Below, in pieces: positions 11,567 through 17,518 of a stretch of DNA of 17,518 nucleotides. The first letter of the stretch is position 1; each line of letters starts with the position of its first letter. The stretch is from assembly GCA_040901705.1 (NCBI GenBank), contig JBBDYI010000251.1:1-17518 (forward strand). The letters are read 5' to 3'. The translations under genes and the position numbers were made by a program. The notes under the pieces are model-generated. The model was not told the origin of the DNA and did no database searches. It was given only the letters and a program-made list of their open reading frames with translations. This DNA comes from PLA5 sp040901705 (GTDB lineage Bacteria; Planctomycetota; Planctomycetia; Pirellulales; PLA5).

Positions 11567-13915
11567 GTGCCCGCCTTGCGACCACACATCGCGCTGTTCC
11601 TGTTCGCCTTCGCGCTGGCGGAGGTTTGCCCGGCCGAGGATGCGCCGTTTTCCGCCGACCAGATCGAATTCTTCGAGGCCAAGGTCCGCCCGCTGCTCGT
11701 AAAGCATTGTTACGAATGCCACAGCCGCGACTCAAAAAAACTCAAAGGCGCGCTGCGGCTCGACGGCCGCGACTTGGCGATCCGTGGCGGCGATTCGGGC
11801 AGCGCGATTTCGCCCGGCAAACCGGCGGAAAGCCTACTGCTCGAAGCGGTCCGCTGGGAATCGTTCGAGATGCCGCCCTCGGGAAAGCTCAAGCCCGCCG
11901 AAGTCGCCACGCTCGAAAAATGGATAGAGCTCGGCGCGCCGTGGCCCGCGGAAGCAAATTCGTCCGCCGCGAAGCCCTCCGACGCCGCGCCGTCCGCCAA
12001 GCAGGCCGCCGGATATGACTGGACAAAATGGCGCAAAGAGCATTGGGCGTTCCAACCCGTTAAGAAACGCAAGCCGCCGCGCGTCGCCGACGAAGCGTGG
12101 CCGCAAAGCGACGTCGACCGCTTCGTGCTATCGCGTCTCGAACGCGCGGGCCTATCGCCCGCCCCGCCGGCCGAACCGCGCGTGCTCGTCCGCCGCATCT
12201 ATTTCGATCTCGTCGGCCTCCCACCCACGCCCGCGGAAGTCGACGCCTTCGTTGCCACATGCGAGCGCGATCGACCGCAGGCCGTTCGCGAACTGGTCGA
12301 CCGCCTGCTCGCTTCTCCACACTACGGCGAACGCTGGGCACGCCACTGGCTCGACGTCGCCCGCTACAGCGACGGCCACGGCGGCTTCCTCGACAACGCC
12401 GAGTACGCGCACGCCTGGCGGTATCGCGATTGGGTCGTCGCCGCCTTCAACGCCGACATGCCGTTCGACAAATTCATCAAACTGCAAATCGCCGGCGACA
12501 TCCTCGGCGATCGCCGCGACGCCGTGGCCACCGGCTTTTTTGCCCTCGGGCCGACCTACAACAGCGACGGCGGCGATCCGGATAGCGTCGCCCAGGCCCA
12601 GGCCGAAACGCTCTCCGATCGCCTCGACACATTGGGCCGCGGCATGTTGGGCCTCACGCTCGCCTGCGCCCGTTGCCACGATCACAAATTCGACCCGCTG
12701 CCGCAACAAGACTACTACTCGCTGGCCGGCGTGTTCAACAACACCGCCGCCGGCGAGTCGCCGCTCGCGCCGCCGGAAGCCGTCGACGCCTTCAACCAGC
12801 ATCAGCAGGCAATCAAAGACTGCGAGAAACGAATCAACGACGCCCGCAACAAGATCAACAACGAAAAACGCGAGCCGACCCCGGAAGAACAACGCCAACT
12901 CGACGAATGGACCGCGGAGTTGTCGCAGCTCCGCCAGTCCGCGCCGCCGCCCTACGCAACCGCCCACATGCTTCGCGACAGCGGCGCGTCCGACATGCCA
13001 ATCGCGATCCGCGGCGACCTCCGCAAGCCGGGCGAGCAAGCTCCGCGGCGGTTTCTGCGGATCCTCGCCGGCGACGACGCGCCGCCGTTCGACGATGCCA
13101 GCGGTCGCCGCCAACTGGCCGAAGCCGTCGCCGCGCCGACCAATCCGCTCACCGCCCGCGTGATGGTCAACCGCATCTGGATGCACCACTTCGGCGAAGC
13201 GCTGGTCCGCACACCCAGCAACTTCGGCGTGCTCGGCGAAAAACCAACGCACCCGCAGCTTCTCGATTGGCTCACCGCCACGTTCATCGAGTCCGGCCAG
13301 TCGATCAAGTCGCTGCACCGCGCGATCCTGCTCTCCTCCACATACCAGATGAGCAGCACGTTCAACGAAGCCGCCTTCCGCGCCGACGGCGACAACCGCT
13401 TGCTCTGGCGAATGAATCCCAACCGGCTCGACGTCGAATCATGGCGCGACGCCCTGCTGAGCGTCACCGGCGAGCTTGATCCCAACCTCGGCGGCGAACC
13501 GACCGACCGCGTCGACAGCCGCCGCCGCACGCTCTACTTCAAGGTCAGCCGCAACGGCGACGTGTTCGCCACCGACGAGTTCCTCCGGCTGTTCGATTTT
13601 CCGCTCATGCGGGCCAGCGTCGAAAGCCGCCCCACGAGCATCGTCCCGCAGCAGTTCCTATTCCTCCTCAACAGCCCGTTCATGGTCGAGCGAGCCAGGG
13701 CACTGGTCAAACGGCTCCACGCCGATGCCGCCAAATCCGATGCCGACCGAATTCAACTGGCTTACAAACTCCTATACCAGCGGCCGCCAACCGCCGAAGA
13801 AGTCGACGTCGGCCGAGCCTACATCGCCACCGCTCCCGACAGCAACCACCTCTCGCCCTGGGAGCAATACGCCCAAGTCCTGCTCGGCGCCAACGAGTTC
13901 ATGTACGTTCGATAA
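11567..13915 (+). CDS. secreted c-type cytochrome / DUF1549 / DUF1553 protein
   Basis: About 782 residues from GTG 11567. That start puts a signal peptide first (IALFLFAFALAEVCPA). A TTG at 11492 would add 25 residues with atypical codons (AGA, CCA, ACA, TAT), so I prefer GTG, though neither has a clear ribosome-binding site. Domain order: a planctomycete cytochrome C domain (PSCyt1) with heme motif C48-YE-C51-H52 and a later MPP, which may supply the axial Met; DUF1549 (PSCyt2) from about 150, including FVLSRLERAGLSPAP, YGERWARHWLDVARYSD and a second CxxCH (C367-AR-C370-H371, CARCHDHKFDP); a charged coiled coil (about 415-465); and DUF1553 (PSD1) with NPLTARVMVNRIWMHHFGE, NFGVLGEKPTHP and SIVPQQFLFLLN. 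Such proteins are secreted and often paired with DUF1501 genes, as here (31-bp gap). Their biochemistry is unproven. Confidence 0.92.
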   Translation: MPALRPHIALFLFAFALAEVCPAEDAPFSADQIEFFEAKVRPLLVKHCYECHSRDSKKLKGALRLDGRDLAIRGGDSGSAISPGKPAESLLLEAVRWESFEMPPSGKLKPAEVATLEKWIELGAPWPAEANSSAAKPSDAAPSAKQAAGYDWTKWRKEHWAFQPVKKRKPPRVADEAWPQSDVDRFVLSRLERAGLSPAPPAEPRVLVRRIYFDLVGLPPTPAEVDAFVATCERDRPQAVRELVDRLLASPHYGERWARHWLDVARYSDGHGGFLDNAEYAHAWRYRDWVVAAFNADMPFDKFIKLQIAGDILGDRRDAVATGFFALGPTYNSDGGDPDSVAQAQAETLSDRLDTLGRGMLGLTLACARCHDHKFDPLPQQDYYSLAGVFNNTAAGESPLAPPEAVDAFNQHQQAIKDCEKRINDARNKINNEKREPTPEEQRQLDEWTAELSQLRQSAPPPYATAHMLRDSGASDMPIAIRGDLRKPGEQAPRRFLRILAGDDAPPFDDASGRRQLAEAVAAPTNPLTARVMVNRIWMHHFGEALVRTPSNFGVLGEKPTHPQLLDWLTATFIESGQSIKSLHRAILLSSTYQMSSTFNEAAFRADGDNRLLWRMNPNRLDVESWRDALLSVTGELDPNLGGEPTDRVDSRRRTLYFKVSRNGDVFATDEFLRLFDFPLMRASVESRPTSIVPQQFLFLLNSPFMVERARALVKRLHADAAKSDADRIQLAYKLLYQRPPTAEEVDVGRAYIATAPDSNHLSPWEQYAQVLLGANEFMYVR

Positions 13916-13946
13916 CTGAAGAATCGCCCGACGAGGGAGAATCTCC

Positions 13947-15392
13947 ATGCCGCAATATTATCATCGCGATCCGCTGCCGCCGATCTCTCGCCGCGACATG
14001 CTCTCGCGCATCGGCGCGGGCTTCGGCACGCTCGGCCTGGCCAGCGTGATGGCCGACTCCCGGCTTTTCGCCGCCGCGGAACAACCGGGACGCGAACCGG
14101 CCTCTCCGCTCGCCCCCAAACCGCCGCACTTCGCCCCCAAAGCGAAGCGCGTGATCCAACTGTTCATGCCCGGCGGTCCCTCCCAGGTCGACACGTTCGA
14201 CTACAAACCGGCGATCGCGGCCCATGCCGGCCAGCGTCCCGCGGCGGTCGACCGCAAGTCGCTGCGAAACACCAAGAACGGCCTGATGCCCTCGCCGTTC
14301 GGCTTTCAGCAACACGGCCAGTGCGGCAAGTGGGTCAGCGACATCTTTCCGCACACGGCCCGTTGCGTCGACGACATCGCCTTCATCCACTCGATGCACA
14401 CGGACATTCCAGAACACGCCGGCGCGATGATGATGATGAACGTCGGCCATCTCCAGCCCAGTCGCCCCAGCATGGGCGCGTGGCTCGTCTACGGCCTCGG
14501 TAGCGAGAACGAAAACCTGCCCGGCTTTGTCGCCATGAGTCCCCGCGCCCAACCCCGCGGCAAGCTCGCCAACTGGGGCAACGCCTTCCTGCCCGGCGCG
14601 TATGCCGGCACCTACGTAAACATCCACGACATGCGGCCCGACCGCATCCTCGGCGACCTGAAAAACCAATACCTCGCTCGCGACGACCAACGCCGCCAAG
14701 CCGATCTGCTCGAGCGGCTCAACCGCCTCGATTTAGCGCGGCAAACCGCCGACCCGCAGCTCGATGCCAGCATTCAGGCGATGGAGATGGCGTTCCGCAT
14801 GCAGTTCGCCGTGCCCGAGGCGTTCGACGTCGACCGCGAAACCAAATCCACGCTCGACCTCTACGGCCCCGAGGAATACGCCAAGGGCTGTCTGCTCGCC
14901 CGCCGGCTGATCGAACGCGGCGTCCGTTGCGTGCAGGTTTCGCTGTCGATCGACGGCTACGACATCGCCTGGGACACGGGCCACGACGACATCGTCGGCG
15001 GCCACAAGCGGCTGGCCGACGCCTGCGATCGCGGGATTGCCGCCTTGCTAACCGACCTCAAGCAGCGCGGCTTGCTCGACGAAACGCTCGTCATCTGGGG
15101 AGGTGAGTTCGGCCGCGCGCCGACCTCCGAAGGGCAAAAAGGCCGCGACCACGACCACTACGGCTTCACCACGTGGATGGCCGGCGGCGGCGTCCAAGGC
15201 GGCATCACCTACGGTGCGACCGACGAATTCGGCCTTTCGGCGGTCGAAAACCGCGTCCACGTCCACGATCTGCACGCCACCATCCTGCACCTGATGGGCC
15301 TCGACCACGAACGCCTAACCTACCGCTACAGCGGCCGCGACTTCCGCCTCACCGACGTCCAAGGCCGCGTCATCAAAAACATAATCGCCTGA
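13947..15392 (+). CDS. DUF1501 protein, Tat-exported, sulfatase/phosphatase-like fold
   Basis: 481 residues. ATG 13947 follows GAGGGAGA (13933-13940). A twin-arginine signal, SRRDMLSRIGAGFGTLGLA (R15-R16), points to Tat export of a folded, probably metal-bound protein. The body carries DUF1501 landmarks: RVIQLFMPGGPSQVDTFDYK near the start, then FIHSMHTDIPEHAGAM, the ALP-like VIWGGEFGRAP, GRDHDHYGFTTWMAGGGVQG, and the end VHDLHATILHLMGLDHERLT with Y-R-Y-S-G-R-D-F-R. These match the alkaline phosphatase/sulfatase superfamily metal-site layout (D/H-rich), though no sulfatase formylglycine motif is seen. In planctomycetes DUF1501 genes normally follow DUF1549/DUF1553 genes, and together are thought, without firm proof, to act in polysaccharide breakdown at the cell surface. 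The 31-bp gap suggests one operon. Confidence 0.93.
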   Translation: MPQYYHRDPLPPISRRDMLSRIGAGFGTLGLASVMADSRLFAAAEQPGREPASPLAPKPPHFAPKAKRVIQLFMPGGPSQVDTFDYKPAIAAHAGQRPAAVDRKSLRNTKNGLMPSPFGFQQHGQCGKWVSDIFPHTARCVDDIAFIHSMHTDIPEHAGAMMMMNVGHLQPSRPSMGAWLVYGLGSENENLPGFVAMSPRAQPRGKLANWGNAFLPGAYAGTYVNIHDMRPDRILGDLKNQYLARDDQRRQADLLERLNRLDLARQTADPQLDASIQAMEMAFRMQFAVPEAFDVDRETKSTLDLYGPEEYAKGCLLARRLIERGVRCVQVSLSIDGYDIAWDTGHDDIVGGHKRLADACDRGIAALLTDLKQRGLLDETLVIWGGEFGRAPTSEGQKGRDHDHYGFTTWMAGGGVQGGITYGATDEFGLSAVENRVHVHDLHATILHLMGLDHERLTYRYSGRDFRLTDVQGRVIKNIIA

Positions 15393-15755
15393 CGTCCGCC
15401 GCGCCACCAACCCGCCCACACGACCGTCGGCGCAGTCGCGTATCGCGTTGACCGCGAGTCGCCGCTCGCGCCGCGAGCAGCCCCAGATTTGACGCGACTT
15501 TTCGGTCATCTAGCTTCCTCGGTCGCTGCTTCTTGTTTTGTCTCGTCGACTTGGTCCGATGCGATTCGAAACAGCGGTAACGCCGCGCCGCTCACCGGGG
15601 TTTTCGGTATACTCGGTGGAATTCACGGTTTTCGCCGCCGGCTCTCCCCTGGTGGGTTGCGTCCACCACGGCTTGAATCGAACCCGCGACTGATTCGCAG
15701 AACCCCGTTCCCCCAACGCCAGCCCGCCCCACCGCCCACACGCCGAAAGAGGATC
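15393..15755. other. 363-bp gap upstream of the HAD gene
   Basis: No credible gene. The HAD reading frame stays open back to 15489, but this part has no family similarity and unlikely composition. Visible items: a CGCGAG-TCGCCG-CTCGCG stem (15453-15470) about 60 bp after the DUF1501 stop, which lacks a T-tract; a -10-like TATACT (15608-15613) without a good -35; and a GGTGG...CCACC mini-hairpin (15651-15667). Confidence 0.45.
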
Positions 15756-16442
15756 ATGTCGCACGTCGTTTGCCTTTTCGATTTCGATGGCACGCTGCTG
15801 AGCACCGGCGGAGCCGGCCGGGCTGCCTTCGAGGCGGCCTTGGTCGAAGATTTCGCCCTCGGTTCGCTCCGCGGCAACGTCGCCATGAGCGGCCGCACCG
15901 ACCGGTCGATCGCCGGCGATCTGTTTCGCGCCCACGGCGTCGACGATTCGCCGGAAAACTGGCAGCGGCTGCGAACGGCATACCTCGGCCGGCTGCCCGA
16001 TTCGCTCGCCCAGCGGCCGGGCCGCGTGCTGCCGGGCGTCGCCGAGTTGCTCGCGGAACTTGGCCGTCACGACCGATTTACGCTCGGCCTGCTGACCGGC
16101 AACACCGCGGTCGGAGCGCAGCTCAAGCTCGGATATTTCGACTTGTTTCGCCACTTCCGTTTCGGGGCCTTCGGCGACGAACACCTCGATCGCGACAGTG
16201 TCGCCCGCGAGGCGCTGCGACTGATTCGCCGCCACGTTGCCGCCGACCATCCCGCCGAACAAGTTTGGATCATCGGAGACACGCCGCTCGACGTGCAGTG
16301 CGCCCGCGCCATCGGGGCCAAAGCGGTCGCGGTCGCCACGGGCGTCCATTCCCTCGATGATCTCGCGGCGAGCAAGCCGGACCACCTCGCGGCCGATCTC
16401 GGCAATGTCGCCGAGCTGATGGCGATGTGGTCCGCCGCGTGA
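15756..16442 (+). CDS. HAD-superfamily phosphatase, phosphoglycolate phosphatase-like
   Basis: 228 residues, a usual length for this class. HAD motif I is FDFDGTLL, with nucleophile Asp9 and acid Asp11; motif II is LGLLTGNT; motif III is probably the Lys in AQLKLGYF; motif IV is WIIGDTPLDVQCARAIG. The helical cap lies between motifs I and II (about residues 20-90). These residues support a Mg-dependent phosphatase acting through an aspartyl phosphate. Substrate is uncertain: phosphoglycolate, pyrophosphate or another small phosphate ester are all possible. ATG 15756, two bases after AGAGGA, is a tight spacing but is exactly where the family begins; an upstream start would add about 89 unrelated residues. 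It stands alone, with a repeat element downstream. Confidence 0.87.
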   Translation: MSHVVCLFDFDGTLLSTGGAGRAAFEAALVEDFALGSLRGNVAMSGRTDRSIAGDLFRAHGVDDSPENWQRLRTAYLGRLPDSLAQRPGRVLPGVAELLAELGRHDRFTLGLLTGNTAVGAQLKLGYFDLFRHFRFGAFGDEHLDRDSVAREALRLIRRHVAADHPAEQVWIIGDTPLDVQCARAIGAKAVAVATGVHSLDDLAASKPDHLAADLGNVAELMAMWSAA

Positions 16443-16486
16443 ACGACCGGCCGGCTCGGCGTGTTGGTTCGCAATAGATGATGTAG

Positions 16487-16514
16487 GGTGGGTCGAACGA
16501 AAGTGAGGCCCACC
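16487..16514. repeat. dispersed GGTGGGTC/GGCCCACC hairpin element, copy 2
   Basis: GGTGGGTC (16487-16494) and GGCCCACC (16507-16514) enclose a 12-base loop, one base longer than in the copy at 1788-1814; otherwise the two copies agree almost perfectly. It lies in the gap between the HAD gene and arfB. The following stretch carries a doubled CCAACATGAAA (16560-16570 and 16575-16585). Confidence 0.7.
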
Positions 16515-16605
16515 AGACAACCGCATCCCGCCCGGTAAGCCAAACTCCGATCGGCCAGCCCAACATGAAATCGACCAACATGAAACCATCCGCCATGATA
16601 CGTCC

Positions 16606-17025
16606 ATGTTAGTCGTCAATTCCCGAATCGCGATTCCCGACCAAGAGCTGTCGTTCACGTATGCGCGTAGCAGTGGCCCCGGCGGACAAAACGTCAACAA
16701 GGTAAACAGCAAGGCCGTGCTGCGGTGGAGTCTGGTCGCCAACACGAGCGTGCCCGAAGACGTGCGCACGCGATTCTCCGCAAAGTACCGCAGCCGCATC
16801 ACGGTCGACGGCGAAATCGTCATCTCCAGCGAGCGCTATCGCGACCAGGGCCGAAACACCGCCGATTGTCTCGACAAATTGCGGGCAATGCTCGAAGCGG
16901 TCGCCACGCCGCCAAAAAAACGCCGCCCCACAAAGCCCAGCCGAGCGTCGCGCGAGCGGCGTTTGAAATCCAAGACCGAACAATCCGAAAAGAAAAAAGG
17001 CCGCCAGCGGAAATCGTGGGATTGA
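16606..17025 (+). CDS. arfB: peptidyl-tRNA hydrolase ArfB (ribosome rescue, YaeJ family)
   Basis: 139 residues, the normal size. The catalytic GGQ is G26-G27-Q28 in SSGPGGQNVNKVNSKA, the class-I release factor signature, and the protein lacks the codon-recognition domains of RF1 and RF2. The C-terminal 35 residues are Lys/Arg-rich (SRERRLKSKTEQSEKKK), the tail that enters the empty mRNA channel of stalled ribosomes. It thus frees nascent chains from ribosomes stuck on mRNA without a stop codon. Start: ATG 16606 gives the family's usual N-terminus (IAIPDQELSFTYARSSGPG), although no clear ribosome-binding site precedes it. It is close to the 16S rRNA gene, but convergent with it, and I see no operon link. 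The downstream side faces a doubtful ORF on the other strand. Confidence 0.95.
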   Translation: MLVVNSRIAIPDQELSFTYARSSGPGGQNVNKVNSKAVLRWSLVANTSVPEDVRTRFSAKYRSRITVDGEIVISSERYRDQGRNTADCLDKLRAMLEAVATPPKKRRPTKPSRASRERRLKSKTEQSEKKKGRQRKSWD

Positions 17026-17108
17026 CCGGCCCGCGTTCCGCCGCGGCGAGCGCGCCGAGAACCATCGTCGGCCTTTCTGCCTACATTGGAGTCGACATTT
17101 TTCAGCTC

Positions 17109-17300
17109 CTATTTCTCCGGCCCTCCATTGAGGCCCCGAATTTTCTCTTCGACCAGAATCGTTTTGTCCGATTTCAGCAACGCGATGAAGCGATACTCGG
17201 CTGAAAGGTCGCCGTCGCCGCCGCTTTGGTAGTGCCATTCGTCGTGACGCCCCGGCGGGAATCGGCAGGCGGTAGAAATCTCGGCACTCCGAATTCCCAT
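17109..17300 (-). CDS. possible small protein (63 aa), doubtful
   Basis: An open reading on the minus strand, just past the terminator of the 16S gene. The sequence looks protein-like from about residue 20 (EWHYQSGGDGDLSAEYRF, then IALLKSDKTILVEEKIRG), with charged residues patterned as in real proteins. Against it: no ribosome-binding site, the ATG lies only about 10 bp beyond a strong terminator, third-position GC is only moderate, and I recognise no family. It may be the remaining 3' part of a gene, a gene translated from readthrough transcripts, or chance. The rest of the 17026-17309 stretch shows nothing else coding. Confidence 0.28.
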   Translation of the reverse strand: MGIRSAEISTACRFPPGRHDEWHYQSGGDGDLSAEYRFIALLKSDKTILVEEKIRGLNGGPEK

Positions 17301-17309
17301 CAGCGCAAC

Positions 17310-17345
17310 AAAAAAACCCGCACGAGCTGGCTGACTCGTGCGGGC
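17310..17345 (-). terminator. intrinsic terminator of the 16S rRNA gene
   Basis: CCCGCACGAG (17317-17326) and CTCGTGCGGG (17335-17344) form a perfect 10-bp GC-rich stem with an 8-base loop. On the minus strand it is followed by seven T (complement of A 17310-17316), a textbook rho-independent terminator. On the plus strand a T-rich tail (CCTTTTGTCTTTG) follows, so it may also stop transcripts from the arfB side. Confidence 0.88.
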
Positions 17346-17409
17346 CTTTTGTCTTTGTATCTGGTAGCCGCTCGACCCTTGCGGGAAAAGCGATCCTCAA
17401 GTGCCCAAC

Positions 17410-17455
17410 GTAAGGACTGTCTCCACAGTTTATGGACCTTACCGGGTTGCCCCGG
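17410..17455 (-). other. hairpins in the 16S rRNA 3' trailer
   Basis: Two stems lie between the 16S end and the terminator: GTAAGG+ACTGT (17410-17420) with ACAGT (17425-17429) and CCTTAC (17437-17442), leaving a 7-base bulge; and CCGGG (17442-17446) with CCCGG (17451-17455). They are probably part of the precursor trailer. The partner strand of any long RNase III processing stem would be upstream of the 16S gene, outside the window. Confidence 0.4.
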
Positions 17456-17467
17456 AAAAGGTCGATC

Positions 17468-17518
<51 letters not shown>

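Noticed and set aside
12152..13318. Minus-strand open reading of 388 codons inside the DUF1549/DUF1553 gene
   Set aside because: The plus strand carries conserved domains and heme motifs throughout; the minus reading is an artefact of high third-position GC.
15453..15477. Terminator after the DUF1501 gene (CGCGAG/CTCGCG stems)
   Set aside because: The stem is followed by GC-rich sequence without T residues; at most a hairpin.
15668..15690. tRNA-like T-arm (reading minus, GGGTTCGATTC) in the gap before the HAD gene
   Set aside because: The T-stem would have two mismatches, and I find no acceptor stem, CCA end or anticodon arm around it, nor a tmRNA-like 5' end.

Overview
The window is GC-rich chromosomal DNA that points strongly to a planctomycete, most likely of the Pirellulales. 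The evidence is a gene pair that is a hallmark of the phylum: a c-type cytochrome/DUF1549/DUF1553 protein followed by a DUF1501 protein. Supporting it are a secreted protein with conserved-repeat (DUF11) domains, a secreted PQQ-like propeller with a WPSFRGP start, a secreted HEAT-repeat protein, and a 16S rRNA gene that appears to end without a linked tRNA or 23S gene. Neighbouring genes often face different ways and gene-poor gaps are long and rich in repeats, so this is a mosaic of short transcription units rather than one large operon.

Layout, left to right. The 3' part of a DUF11-repeat protein (1-1209, +) is followed by a small conserved unknown (1427-1735, +), a 600-bp repeat-rich leader, and csrA (2334-2549, +). 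Facing them is a minus-strand pair: a MutT-type Nudix hydrolase (2564-3031) and a 92-residue unknown (3106-3384). A soluble orphan histidine kinase (3788-4615, +) converges on an exported HEAT-repeat protein (4696-6135, -). Divergent from the latter is a secreted N-acyl-D-amino-acid deacylase-type amidohydrolase (6431-8206, +), followed by a PQQ-like beta-propeller (8248-9528, +).

The gap at 9529-10246 holds three hairpin-forming inverted repeats, one nested within another. After it come a secreted unknown (10247-10912), a 13-bp perfect hairpin with an alternative partner, two small membrane proteins (11039-11254 and 11267-11464), and the cytochrome/DUF1549/DUF1553 plus DUF1501 pair (11567-13915 and 13947-15392). 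The right end carries a HAD phosphatase (15756-16442, +), the ribosome-rescue hydrolase arfB (16606-17025, +), a doubtful short minus-strand ORF, and the 3' end of 16S rRNA on the minus strand (17476 onward), with a strong terminator about 130 bp past it.

I see no CRISPR array, insertion sequence, prophage gene, tRNA or obvious defence system. The least explained material is non-coding: several families of dispersed, G/A-rich inverted repeats, a G-rich repeat overlapping a stop codon, and a leader hairpin with two mutually exclusive folds. Coding novelty is limited to small exported or membrane proteins of unknown function. All homology statements come from reading motifs by eye; no database search was run.
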